Positions 1 through 9,351 of a stretch of DNA of 64,000 nucleotides are shown here, one piece after another. The position numbers were made by a program, and so were the translations under genes. How positions within the stretch are numbered: the first letter of the stretch is position 1; every line of letters begins with the position of its first letter. Under the pieces are notes generated by a model that saw only the letters and a list, made by a program, of their open reading frames with translations, was not told the origin of the DNA and did not search any database. Source of the stretch: Urophycis tenuis (Eukaryota; Chordata; Actinopteri; Gadiformes; Phycidae); the NCBI GenBank assembly GCA_036785325.1, contig JAXIVH010000130.1:411581-475580 (forward strand), written 5' to 3'.

Positions 1-32
1 CAACTGATGCCTGAATAGGAGAGGCGTCACAC
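1..32 (+). repeat. 3' end of the 5' LTR
   Basis: Bases 1-32 recur exactly at 7695-7726, at the end of the 3' LTR. In the 5' position the repeat is followed directly by the primer binding site; in the 3' position it is followed by flanking DNA. This fixes the element's outer boundary. Confidence 0.9.
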
Positions 33-44
33 TGGTGCCGTGAC
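33..44 (+). other. Primer binding site, tRNA-His type
   Basis: TGGTGCCGTGAC starts one or two bases after the terminal CA of the LTR. It is complementary to the 3' end of animal tRNA-His (acceptor ...GTCACGGCACCA) over 12 bases, judged from general knowledge of that tRNA. It would prime minus-strand DNA synthesis. Confidence 0.75.
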
Positions 45-308
45 CACTTCAGGATCGTCTGGATCAGCTTCAAGCAGATCGCCGAGGGCTGCTGTGCGGT
101 GAATGTTGTCTGATTTTGTGGTGATTACGTATATGGCTTTTAGAAGCTGCATTCAATTGCATTCTACGTTTTGAATGGTTAAGTTTCATTTCTCTTCAGT
201 GTAGTCTTACTTAACTACATTTTCTTTAGGCTTTCTTGTGAGATAGTATATATATTTTTTTTCAAAATTTCAATTTTTTTTTTCTCCAGATTAATTTTTC
301 CAAATAAC

Positions 309-1790
309 ATGGAAGGGACAAATAGTGAGTATGGAGATAAGGGCTACACCTTAGGCAGGGGCAGGGGCGTTCGTCCTAGTGACATAAATGATGGCACAAT
401 GTCAAGTGGGTTTGGAAGTGAGGGTGCATGTGGTCCTCAAACATGCTCTGGTAATGTCAGGAGCAGAGGGTATGATCTGAGCCCGGACTGGTCTCCTAGT
501 GAGCAGTTTTTGAAGGGGGATGCACAAGCCTCTACACCTGTTAGTGACAACATTGCCATACAACACCTGACTGATATGGTAGGCCAGCTAGGACAACAAA
601 TAGGTGACTCCATTGTAGCCAGACTCATGTCAGCTGGGCTTCCTGACCGTGATACTGCATACAGTACACCAGTGACTCAAAAACCAGCGAGTGTTTTGAC
701 GCATAGCACACACAACACACAGCATGACTCATCTCCAGTGATTGTACATGTAAAGACTGAACGTGACCCTGTAGTATTTAGGGGAAATAGTTCTGACAAA
801 TACTCTGTCCAGGAATGGATTGACATGACAAAAGCCCACATGAGAAAACAGTCTTATACAAAAGCTGAACAGGCAGAGGAGATTCAAGGCAGGCTGCTGG
901 GAAAGGCCAGAGATGTTGTGACTGTAGCTCTGAGGAGTGACGACATGCTAGATGTAAAGCAAAATCCAGACCTCATATATGACATTCTAATGCGATATTT
1001 CAGTCAGTCCTCATCATCGCTTCCTTTACAAGACTTTTATACCACACTGCCCAGGCCAAAAGAGAATCCAGTTGATTATTGGATCAGACTTAACAAAGCA
1101 GCAGACACGGCTGATGAGGGTCTACGCCGTCAAGGTAGGAGAATGGAGAACATTGGTGGAGAGGTGGCGCAAATGTTCGCTAAGCACTGTCCTGATTCAC
1201 AACTCTCATCCATTTTTAAATGTAAGCCTGTCAGTGAGTGGACTTCCAGAGATATCCAGCTTAGAATAGATGAATACCAAAGAGAAATGAGGACATCTGC
1301 TGTGTCCTACGGTGCTCCACAACTGAAAAGTCATCCTGCTGCTGTCCTTGACGATGAGTCGCGTGCTTGTGCTACCGCTCAATTTCATGGGGAGGACCCC
1401 CATTCATCTTGTTCATGTTCCTGTGCTGTGTCTTTGCAGCCGTCTACCTCACCTTCAGTCTCTGCTTGTGTCCAGCAGCACGTGCAACGCCCACAGCGTG
1501 TGCCGCCACCACAGAGCACTTGGCAGCCTGAAGAAGGCGTTCTTGGTCGCATGATGAGCATGCTTGAGCGGGTTCTGGCCAGGGTGGATCAACCCAGCAC
1601 TGAGCGTCGCCAAAGACGCCCCAACTATTTCAGCTCACCACCATGTAAGGTGTGCAGAGACAGTAATCATTCCACCCTGTCTCATTGCAAATCTGACCGT
1701 CTCCGCTTCAAATGCCTAGCCCCTGGTCACTCTAAGCAGCACTGTCCAAACGGTTCCCCACCACAGCTTGGCCCAACATCGGGAAACTAG
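309..1790 (+). CDS. gag: Gypsy gag polyprotein
   Basis: A 493-residue reading frame encodes the structural (capsid/nucleocapsid) protein of the retrotransposon. Residues about 155-340 look like a retrotransposon capsid domain. The C-terminus (about residues 448-481) has nucleocapsid-type zinc motifs. The first is C-x2-C-x4-H-x5-C. The second keeps C-x4-H-x4-C, but its expected first cysteine is arginine (R-F-K-C). The ATG at 309 follows a roughly 260 base leader. The stop at 1788-1790 is preceded without a gap by a -1 frameshift heptamer, so gag should be made alone or as a minor gag-pol fusion. No internal stop or frameshift is seen. Confidence 0.9.
   Translation: MEGTNSEYGDKGYTLGRGRGVRPSDINDGTMSSGFGSEGACGPQTCSGNVRSRGYDLSPDWSPSEQFLKGDAQASTPVSDNIAIQHLTDMVGQLGQQIGDSIVARLMSAGLPDRDTAYSTPVTQKPASVLTHSTHNTQHDSSPVIVHVKTERDPVVFRGNSSDKYSVQEWIDMTKAHMRKQSYTKAEQAEEIQGRLLGKARDVVTVALRSDDMLDVKQNPDLIYDILMRYFSQSSSSLPLQDFYTTLPRPKENPVDYWIRLNKAADTADEGLRRQGRRMENIGGEVAQMFAKHCPDSQLSSIFKCKPVSEWTSRDIQLRIDEYQREMRTSAVSYGAPQLKSHPAAVLDDESRACATAQFHGEDPHSSCSCSCAVSLQPSTSPSVSACVQQHVQRPQRVPPPQSTWQPEEGVLGRMMSMLERVLARVDQPSTERRQRRPNYFSSPPCKVCRDSNHSTLSHCKSDRLRFKCLAPGHSKQHCPNGSPPQLGPTSGN
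1781..1787 (+). other. -1 ribosomal frameshift heptamer at the gag/pol junction
   Basis: The sequence G GGA AAC fits the X-XXY-YYZ slippery rule and lies in the gag frame (codons GGA at 1782 and AAC at 1785), directly before the gag TAG at 1788. The pol frame is -1 relative to gag and is open from 1736, after a TAA at 1733. The same heptamer is a known retroviral gag-pro shift site. No downstream pseudoknot was folded. Confidence 0.8.
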
Positions 1791-1795
1791 TTGAC

Positions 1796-4700
1796 TTGTA
1801 TTCGGCGGAGGGCAGTACAGGTCAAGAAGATTCCTCCTACTTTCCTGATGCAGAATCTGTTGATGGTTTTTCACAAGTTCCACCTGTCGGTATCGTGTAT
1901 CAAAATACTCAGATTGTTGGAGGCCATGACAGCTTGTTTTACACACCAGTAAGGATTGGGGACAAGATCACTCTAGGCGCCATGCTAGATAGTGGCTCAA
2001 TGGCATGCACAATCAGTGGAACTGCTATGTGTTCTCTGCTTTCTGCTGGTGCAGTGAGTGAAGTTGATAGTTTTTCTACTGATGTTACTCTTATCGGGGT
2101 GGGGGGTAGCCGAGTGAACCCAAAGTCTGCTTTTAATCTTCACATGGAAGTTTATGATTGCAAAATAATAGTGCCAACGATAGTAGTTGAGGGACAACAT
2201 GATGACTTAATCCTTGGGACCAATGTGATAAAACATGTGCTTCGTGAGTCAAAGAAGTATACTAAGTACTGGGCGGCAGTCTCTGCGCCGTCATCAGCTG
2301 ACACAGAAGCTGAGCATTTTCTTTCCATGTTGGCTGGCTTAAACAGGTGGAGAGGCACTGAAATGCCTGACAAGATAGGTACAGTACGATGTAATGCAGC
2401 CACTCTCCTTGAACCTGGCTGTGAGTATCTCCTGTGGGGAAAGCTGCCAAAGCCTGCTCATGTGTCTCCCGGTAGTGCTGTAATGACAGAGCCCACATCA
2501 GCACGCTCTGCTCCAAAAGGACTCATGGTTGCCAGGGTCGTGACACCCTTGTGGTCGGACGGATGGGTCCCCTTGAAAGTGATGAATGTGTCTGAGAAGC
2601 CCATACTTCTGAGACGTAATGCTAAGCTTGCAGATCTGGTGCCCTGTGTTGCTTTAGAAGACCTAGACTTGGTCAGCAATCACCAAAAGACTTCTACTGT
2701 ACCTGTTGCTGGCTCTGTCCATCATGGTGTGGAATGTACTGAGGAAAAGTTGAAGTCCATTGGTCTCACTGACTTAGACATCAGCCGTTGTGATGCCTCT
2801 GCAGACTGTAAAAGCAAGTTGGTTGACCTCATTGCTCGCTATGAGGATGTTTTCTCGCGCAATCACCTTGATTGTGGCAAAGCAGAGGGGTTTGTCCACA
2901 GAATCCACTTGATTGACCAAAAGCCATTCAGACTCCCTTTCAGACGTGTGCCACCGAGCCAGTATCAGAAACTACGTCATGTTCTAAATGAAATGGAGGA
3001 AAAAGAGATAATTCGAAAATCAACAAGTGAATATGCCTCACCTTTGGTCCTTATTTGGAAAAAGAATGGTGATTTGCGTGTGTGCACGGATTTCAGATGG
3101 CTAAACAAAAGGACTTTGAAGGACGCTCACCCTTTGCCTCATCAGGCAGATTGCTTAGCCGCGCTTGGAGGCAATTCCCTCTTTAGCACCATGGACCTGA
3201 CTTCAGGCTTTTACAACATGCCACTACATGAGGATGACAGAAAGTATTCGGCGTTCACTACACCGATGGGGCTATATGAGTACAACAGGTTACCGCAGGG
3301 TCTCTGTAACAGTCCAGGGAGCTTTATGAGAATGATGACTACCATTTTTGGTGATCAGAATTTCCTCAGTCTGTTGTGCTACTTGGACGACATTTTAGTG
3401 TTTGCACCAGATGAAAGGACTGCTTTAGATCGTTTAGAAATGGTATTTAGCAGACTCCGTGAACACAATTTAAAATTAGCGCCCAAGAAATGTTACTTTT
3501 TGAAGAAGTCAGTCAAATTCCTTGGCCATATAATTGATGAATATGGAGTTTCTACAGACCCAAGTAAAGTTGAGAGTATATGCAACATGACTGTGACAGA
3601 CTTGATGGAGATGGATGGAGTGACCCCATCTGAGAAGCGAACTCGATCTTTCCTGGGAATGCTGAACTTTTATCAGCATTTCATCCCAGGTTATTCAGCC
3701 CTTGCAAAGCCTTTGTTTTCGCTGTTAGCCGGTCAGAGACAGAAAAAAGGTAGACACGCAAAACGTGTTATGGCGAGCCGCAAGCTCAAACCAGCAGATT
3801 GGACTGCTGATCACAGTCTTGCATTTGATGAGCTCAAACAAGCCCTCATTAATTCAGTTGTTTTGGCTCACCCAGACTTCAGTCAACCATTTTTGCTGTC
3901 CACTGATGCTTCTTTGGATGGCCTTGGGGCTGTTTTATCACAAGTAGGGGAGGGTGACATGGTGGCTAGACCAATAGCATTTGCTAGTAAGTCTTTGAGT
4001 CGATCACAAAAGAACTATCCAGCCCATCGATTGGAGTTTCTCGCTCTCAAGTGGGCGGTCTGTGAGAAATTTAGTCACTGGCTAAAAGGCCATGACTTTA
4101 CTGTGTGGACGGACAATAACCCACTAACACACATAATGACTAAACCTAAACTTGACTGTTGCGAACAGCGGTGGGTGTCAAAATTAGCCAGTTACAACTT
4201 TGACATCAAATATGTGCCAGGCGCACGGAATGTTGTTGCTGACGCCCTCAGTCGTGTCCCTTTTTGCAAGAGTGTTGGTTATCGGCTGGTCCATGAACCA
4301 TTGAGTGAACTCATCAGAGAAGCGAGTGTTGTGTCTGACGCAGCGGTCCACCAGACATTTAGAGCATCAAACGGTCAATCTGTGGTGAGAGAGGAGCAGG
4401 ACCATGTTATGGCCAGCCATGTCCAGTCCCTTCACATGTCACCCCTGTCTTTGACTGCGCAGGAAGTTTCAGCTGTAATGCAGTCGCACACTGAGTGGGT
4501 CTCTGGAACACGGACTCGTGCAACAGCCCTGGTGAGACATTTACCCCAGCTTGTCCCTGATGTATTGCCCAGCTTGCCTGTTCACTCTGAGGGAGATCTT
4601 CGAAATGCACAGCTTCAGGATAGGATCTTGTCTCGGATCCGTTTTTATGTGGAAAGGCGTCGGAGACCATCCAGACGGGAAAGGGCGCATGAGTCGAGCC

Positions 4701-6577
4701 ATGTTTTAAAACTGCTGAAACATTGGGAAAAGTTTGTCTTGAGTGATGACATCCTGTACAGAGTTTCTCGTGATCAGATTTCCAAGACGAGACGCCACCA
4801 GTTTGTAGTTCCTGACTGCCTAAAAGCTGATGTTTTGAAAGGAGTGCACGACAGTGCAGGCCATCAAGGCCAGTCCAGGACTCTGAACATTGCTAGACAG
4901 AGATTTTTTTGGTTACATATGGACAGAGATGTGAGAGAATATGTTTGTCATTGCCAGCGTTGTATTGTGAGCAAAGTAGCTGAGCCTGATGGAAGAGCTC
5001 CTTTAGAAAGTATCGTCACCACCCGACCCTTGCAACTTGTATGCATCGACTTCTGGTCAGCTGAGGATTCACACAATAAGTCTGTGGATGTTTTAGTAAT
5101 GACAGATCATTTTACCAGACTGGCCCAGGCCTTTGCCTGCAGAGATCAATCAGCCAAGCAGGTTGCAAGAGTCCTCTGGGAGAAGTATTTCTGCGTCTAT
5201 GGGTTTCCTGAGAGAATACACAGTGACCAGGGCCCAAGTTTCGAAAGTGAATTAATCGCTGAGCTTTTGAAGTTGTTGGGTGTTCGAAAATCCCACACTA
5301 CCCCTTACCACCCAATGGGGAATGGCAGTGTTGAGCGCTTTAATCGAACGCTTGGCAACATGATCAGAGCTCTTCCTCCTGAAGCTAAGCTTGACTGGCC
5401 TAGACGCTTACAAACATTAACGTTTATGTACAATTGCACTTCTCATGAAACAACAGGATATGCACCATTTTTCCTGATGTTTGGAAGGGTGCCACGTCTT
5501 CCGGTAGACATCCTGTTTGGGAATGTTTTGACTGACCCTGATGTCACCAATTTTGACAGATATGTCATAAAGCTCTCTGAGGACTTGAAGGAAGCCATGT
5601 TGATCGCTCAGGAACATGCGACTAAAGAACAAGGCAGACAGACGAGACTTTATAATAGGAAGGTGAAAGGAGCAACAATTGAGATTGGGGACCGCGTACT
5701 TGTGGCAAATAAGAAAGAGAGAGGAAAGAGAAAAGTTGCAGATCGATGGGAGCCAACTGTTTACACGGTGACAGATAAGAATGCCAAAACACACACATAC
5801 AAAATACAAAACACTGTCACAGGGAGCGAGCGGGTGGTTCATCGGAATCTGCTCATGCTGGTGAATTTCCTTCCTGTCCAAGGTGTGCCGCATTTCCCTC
5901 TGTCTGATCTCTCAATGTCCTCTGTCTTGCCTTCTGCCCTGGATGTCCATTCCATGGCTTCCGATCAAACTTCATCTCAGCAGACGGAAGATCAAATGTC
6001 TGTCCACCAAGAATCTCAACATAGTGTGGAAAATGTCCAGAGTGTTTCTGAGCCTGTGAATGTTTTGAATGGCTGTCTGCCCAGCTCTAATATGGAGAGT
6101 CCATGTTCTGATGTCTTGCCAGGGCTACCTGTGGTTGACGAGAGAACCAGAGAGTGGGTCAGCCACTTGAATACACCAGGTTACCCACCTGACTCTCTTG
6201 ATGGACCTTTCAGTGAGACACTTGCTGGCCAGACTGAAGTGTTGACTGATAAAGCATCAGATTTGTGCTCTAGACCTTCTTTCTCGACTCCAACTGAAGA
6301 GACTGTAGCTAAAGATTCCTTGACTGTTAGTGACCACAACATAGCTTCTGTAGTTACTTCTGACACTGCACCCATAATGTACACACTGAGTTGCCTGGGC
6401 CTGCACCACAAAATACTACACGTTTGGGTCGTGTTATTAGATCAGTCAACAGGCTTCTTTATACTATATCTAGACAAGATGTCACTAAACGGTTGCAACG
6501 GAATGTTCAGACTGACTGCAGCTCTGTTGTTCAAGCCCTTAGGGCATAAGTATTCAGTATTTCTTTGTGTGTTTTAG
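1796..6577 (+). CDS. pol: Gypsy pol polyprotein (PR-RT-RH-IN)
   Basis: An uninterrupted frame of about 1,590 codons supplies the enzymes for retrotransposition. Numbering from 1796: the aspartic protease active site DSG is at residues 65-67; the reverse transcriptase has the F-x-D region near 430 and catalytic YLDD at 529-532; RNase H has TDAS with Asp704; integrase has an H-H-C-C zinc motif at about 1018-1060 and a DDE triad at D1085, D1144 and E1180, with 35 residues between the last two. Residues beyond about 1330 are Ser/Thr-rich with no recognised domain. There is no ATG at the start (1796 is TTG); the frame is open from 1736 and is best entered by -1 frameshifting at 1781-1787. All catalytic residues examined are present. 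Confidence 0.93.
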   Translation: MYSAEGSTGQEDSSYFPDAESVDGFSQVPPVGIVYQNTQIVGGHDSLFYTPVRIGDKITLGAMLDSGSMACTISGTAMCSLLSAGAVSEVDSFSTDVTLIGVGGSRVNPKSAFNLHMEVYDCKIIVPTIVVEGQHDDLILGTNVIKHVLRESKKYTKYWAAVSAPSSADTEAEHFLSMLAGLNRWRGTEMPDKIGTVRCNAATLLEPGCEYLLWGKLPKPAHVSPGSAVMTEPTSARSAPKGLMVARVVTPLWSDGWVPLKVMNVSEKPILLRRNAKLADLVPCVALEDLDLVSNHQKTSTVPVAGSVHHGVECTEEKLKSIGLTDLDISRCDASADCKSKLVDLIARYEDVFSRNHLDCGKAEGFVHRIHLIDQKPFRLPFRRVPPSQYQKLRHVLNEMEEKEIIRKSTSEYASPLVLIWKKNGDLRVCTDFRWLNKRTLKDAHPLPHQADCLAALGGNSLFSTMDLTSGFYNMPLHEDDRKYSAFTTPMGLYEYNRLPQGLCNSPGSFMRMMTTIFGDQNFLSLLCYLDDILVFAPDERTALDRLEMVFSRLREHNLKLAPKKCYFLKKSVKFLGHIIDEYGVSTDPSKVESICNMTVTDLMEMDGVTPSEKRTRSFLGMLNFYQHFIPGYSALAKPLFSLLAGQRQKKGRHAKRVMASRKLKPADWTADHSLAFDELKQALINSVVLAHPDFSQPFLLSTDASLDGLGAVLSQVGEGDMVARPIAFASKSLSRSQKNYPAHRLEFLALKWAVCEKFSHWLKGHDFTVWTDNNPLTHIMTKPKLDCCEQRWVSKLASYNFDIKYVPGARNVVADALSRVPFCKSVGYRLVHEPLSELIREASVVSDAAVHQTFRASNGQSVVREEQDHVMASHVQSLHMSPLSLTAQEVSAVMQSHTEWVSGTRTRATALVRHLPQLVPDVLPSLPVHSEGDLRNAQLQDRILSRIRFYVERRRRPSRRERAHESSHVLKLLKHWEKFVLSDDILYRVSRDQISKTRRHQFVVPDCLKADVLKGVHDSAGHQGQSRTLNIARQRFFWLHMDRDVREYVCHCQRCIVSKVAEPDGRAPLESIVTTRPLQLVCIDFWSAEDSHNKSVDVLVMTDHFTRLAQAFACRDQSAKQVARVLWEKYFCVYGFPERIHSDQGPSFESELIAELLKLLGVRKSHTTPYHPMGNGSVERFNRTLGNMIRALPPEAKLDWPRRLQTLTFMYNCTSHETTGYAPFFLMFGRVPRLPVDILFGNVLTDPDVTNFDRYVIKLSEDLKEAMLIAQEHATKEQGRQTRLYNRKVKGATIEIGDRVLVANKKERGKRKVADRWEPTVYTVTDKNAKTHTYKIQNTVTGSERVVHRNLLMLVNFLPVQGVPHFPLSDLSMSSVLPSALDVHSMASDQTSSQQTEDQMSVHQESQHSVENVQSVSEPVNVLNGCLPSSNMESPCSDVLPGLPVVDERTREWVSHLNTPGYPPDSLDGPFSETLAGQTEVLTDKASDLCSRPSFSTPTEETVAKDSLTVSDHNIASVVTSDTAPIMYTLSCLGLHHKILHVWVVLLDQSTGFFILYLDKMSLNGCNGMFRLTAALLFKPLGHKYSVFLCVF

Positions 6578-6800
6578 TATAGTGTTGACATTTATACCTA
6601 ATGATGTATGCATTGATTGTTTTGGGCAAGTGTAGAATGTGTAAGGCATTCTGCATCCGGTGGTTGGTTGGCGTTGCTTTCTGTCCACTGCATCCTTAAA
6701 AGGATACCTTTTGTATGGTCGGACTTTTAGTGTGTAGTCCCTTGACATTCGATGAGCTTTGGGTATAGTGTTGAAGAAGGTGTGTAATTTTGTCCAGAAT

Positions 6801-6814
6801 TCAGTGGGGGTGGG
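6801..6814 (+). other. Polypurine tract
   Basis: A G-rich run (AGTGGGGGTGGG) lies immediately upstream of TGTAAC, the inferred first bases of the 3' LTR. This position and composition fit the plus-strand primer of an LTR element. Confidence 0.6.
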
Positions 6815-7726
6815 TGTAACAGAGTTGAATATAACTTTATTTAGATAATGTGAATTCTCTCAAAACTACGAGATTACTATGTTATTGCATTCTGTTTATT
6901 TATATACACTGATTTTACATGCTGAAAAGTTTTTCATATGTTGTACGGTACCCATTCACGTGAGTTTAACAATGAGACATTGCGGCTGCAATCGTAATTT
7001 CATTTCTACTCTGCACGTCAATGTTTTGAGCACTTGCGCTTCCCGTACTCCAGTCAGACCTTTAGTCTACTGGAGGTAAGCTGTACATAGTGTTCCGTGA
7101 ATAATTTTGTGTTTTAATAAAATAGCATGTCTATCTTTCATACTGGTTTGAAAATAAGTACTTGTATAGGTTGTATTAACATATATTTCTGCAAGTAATG
7201 CTACAGTGTTGTATTTAGATTGTTTTTAATCGAGCTATTGTAAGCTACATCTTTTTGGCGGCAGCCACGTTATGTTCGCTAGCTCCAGGGAGAAAACTCC
7301 CTTGACTTGACTTGTTTTTTGCGTTTACACTGTAGATTTGGATGTGCAGTCGCCTGATATCAATGGATTTGTTTTATGTGTGAATGCAGGTACGTTGGTT
7401 ATACTGTTCATGAATTAATGTTTGTCGCGTGGTGAATTGATGTTCTATGAAAAACAAAACAAAACTATACGATCACAAGGTGTAAAATGCCCACTCTGTT
7501 TGTCATTTTATCTTGTTCATTCTTGTATCTGTATTTAAGAATAGCATAGGTAATGCTAGCCAGTCAGACCTTTAGTCTACTGGAGATTTGGATGTGCAGT
7601 CGCCTGATATCAATGGATTTGTTTTATGTGTGAATGCAGAGGGCAATAAAAAACACCAAGAAGAATTCCTGTGTTGAGCCATTTTCAATCACCACAACTG
7701 ATGCCTGAATAGGAGAGGCGTCACAC
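6815..7726 (+). repeat. 3' LTR of the gypsy element
   Basis: The LTR runs from TGTAAC after the polypurine tract to the segment shared with bases 1-32, about 910 bp. An AATAAA lies at 7645-7650. It carries an unusual internal structure: two short segments (7050-7075 and 7336-7389), separated by an intron-like GTAAG...TGTAG interval, recur fused together at 7560-7639. Confidence 0.85.
7560..7639 (+). repeat. Spliced echo inside the LTR
   Basis: These 80 bp equal 7050-7075 (26 bp) joined directly to 7336-7389 (54 bp). The interval missing between them, 7076-7335, begins GTAAG and ends TGTAG. The copy thus looks like a product of splicing that re-entered the LTR. An AG also sits just before 7560 and a GT just after 7389. 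Confidence 0.8.
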
Positions 7727-7727
7727 T

Positions 7728-7977
7728 TACAGTCCTACTGTGCAATGAAATGTATTGGACGAGGCCCGTTTCAACATGGAAGGGAAATCAAAGGAAACAG
7801 TTCAATAAAAATAAAATGAAAATAAAGTACAGTAAAACAGTAAAATAAGGGCATCACAGATTGAGGAAGAGCAGCAATGGAGAATGAAAAATGAAGAATG
7901 ACAATAAAGCAGCATTGGAGAAATATAAAGTGCATGGCATGTAAGAATATACATCATACATAAACTGGAGAGTTTTA
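7728..7977. repeat. Dispersed repeat, copy 1 of 2
   Basis: This stretch directly follows the gypsy 3' LTR and is clearly similar to 39735-40010; both begin near 'gtcctactg' followed by a shared 'atgaaatgtattggacga' motif. The gypsy element evidently inserted beside or into this repeat. No coding potential was seen and its class is not recognised. Confidence 0.65.
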
Positions 7978-8062
7978 CATTTACATTTACATTTAGATTT
8001 AGGGGCATTTAGCAGACGCTTTTATCCAAAGCGACTTACAAAGAGTACATTTGTCATAAGAA
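7978..8062 (-). repeat. SINE 3' tail (GCATTTAGCAGACGC family)
   Basis: This is a copy of a conserved teleost tail in which, on the plus strand, 'gcatttagcagacgctttta' is followed by 'tccaaagcgacttaca'. The copy at 60555-60770 shows this tail attached to a tRNA-like head, so the family is treated as a tRNA-derived SINE in minus orientation. Other tail copies are near 34340-34385, 41518-41560, 46262-46315, 49118-49172 and 57436-57505. Confidence 0.65.
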
Positions 8063-9215
8063 GGTGAAAACATTTAATTGCACCGGGAAAACCAAGGAGC
8101 TGGTAGTGGACTTCAGACGCAGGAAGAGTCCCCCTTTACCGGTTTCCATAAAGGGGGAAGAGGTGGAGATGGTGGATACCTGCAAGTTCCTTGGGGTGCA
8201 CCTGAACAATAAACTGGACTGGTCTGACAATACCGAGGCCCTCTACAGGAAGGGGACAGAGCAGGCTGTTCTTCCTGAGGAGGCTCAGATCCTTCAATGT
8301 GTGCACTAGGCTGCTACGGATGTTCTACCAGTCGGTGGTAGCCAGTGTCACCTTCTTCGCTGTTGTGTGCTGGGGAGGAGGCATTGGGAGCAGTGGTGCC
8401 AGTAAGCTGAACAAGCTGGTGAGGAGGGCGAGCTCCGTGGTGGGGATGAAGCTGGACTGTGTGGAGGCGGTGACAGAGAGGATGAGGGGAAAGCTGCAGG
8501 CGATCCTGGACAACCCCTCTCACCCTCTCTACACCGAGCTGAGGCAACTCAGGAGCACGTTCAGCCATAGGCTCACTCAGCCACGTGCCTCAAAGCGCTT
8601 GGGGGGCTCTTTCATCCCATCAGCTATCAGGCTCTACAATACCTCAACCACCCGCTCCCAACGTCTCGGAAGCGCCAGCACCACCAGATAACGGATTTGT
8701 ATACCACACCACACACCCCAGACTGTTTTTCTAGCCATTTTCATCTTATGTCTGTTCATCTCATTGATAACCACTGTCCATCTGTCATCTTTCATTGCGT
8801 GCACCAGGCTGCTACGGATGGTCTACCAGCCTGCGGTGGCCAGTGTCACCTTCTTCACTGCCGTGTGCTGGGGAGGAAGCATTGGGAGCGGTGGTGCCAG
8901 GAAGCTGTACAAGCCACGGAGGACGGCGAGCTCTGCAGTGGGGATGAAGCTGGACTGTGTGGAGGCGGCGACAGTGAGGAGGACGAGGGGAAAGCTGCTG
9001 GCGACCCGGAACTACCCTCTCAGCCTCACTATGCCGAACTGAAGCCACTGAAGCAACTCAGGAACACGTTCAGCCACATGCTCACTCAGCCAAGTGCCTC
9101 AAAGTGCTTGGGCGCTCCCTCATCCCACCAACCATCAGGCTCAGGAAGCTCCAACACCACCAGACAAATGGAATGGACTGAACTTCACATTCACATACAC
9201 CACACCACACACCTT

Positions 9216-9325
9216 GGACTGTGTCCTAGCCGTTGTTATTCCAGGTCTATTCATATGTTGTACCTGGAATACCTGTATAAATTTTGCACATCTTGCACCT
9301 TGCTCTTTCCGCATATTTGCACTAT
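9216..9325 (+). repeat. Long target-site duplication, left copy
   Basis: About 110 bp of L2 3' sequence starting GGACTGTGTCC is repeated at 12541-12650 on the other side of the RTE-like LINE, with only a few mismatches (for example 'cttgctcttt' against 'cttgcacttt'). Its position on both sides of the insertion marks it as a target-site duplication. Confidence 0.75.
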
Positions 9326-9351
9326 CCCATCCATCCATCCATCTCTGCCGC

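Larger units (their letters stand above)
1..7726 (+). mobile_element. Ty3/gypsy LTR retrotransposon, nearly complete
   Basis: The element runs from the last 32 bases of a 5' LTR to the end of the 3' LTR at about 7726. The order is LTR end, primer binding site, leader, gag, pol (protease, reverse transcriptase, RNase H, integrase), polypurine tract and 3' LTR. Protease-RT-RNaseH-integrase is the Ty3/gypsy order. Both reading frames are uninterrupted, so this copy looks young and possibly mobile. No envelope-like frame was seen; pol carries a serine-rich C-terminal extension after the integrase. The full 5' LTR lies outside the window, so LTR-LTR divergence and the target duplication cannot be measured here. 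Confidence 0.93.

Noticed and set aside
5417..5893. 158-codon minus-strand frame under pol
   Set aside because: Antisense shadow of the intact integrase-coding region, with no domain of its own.
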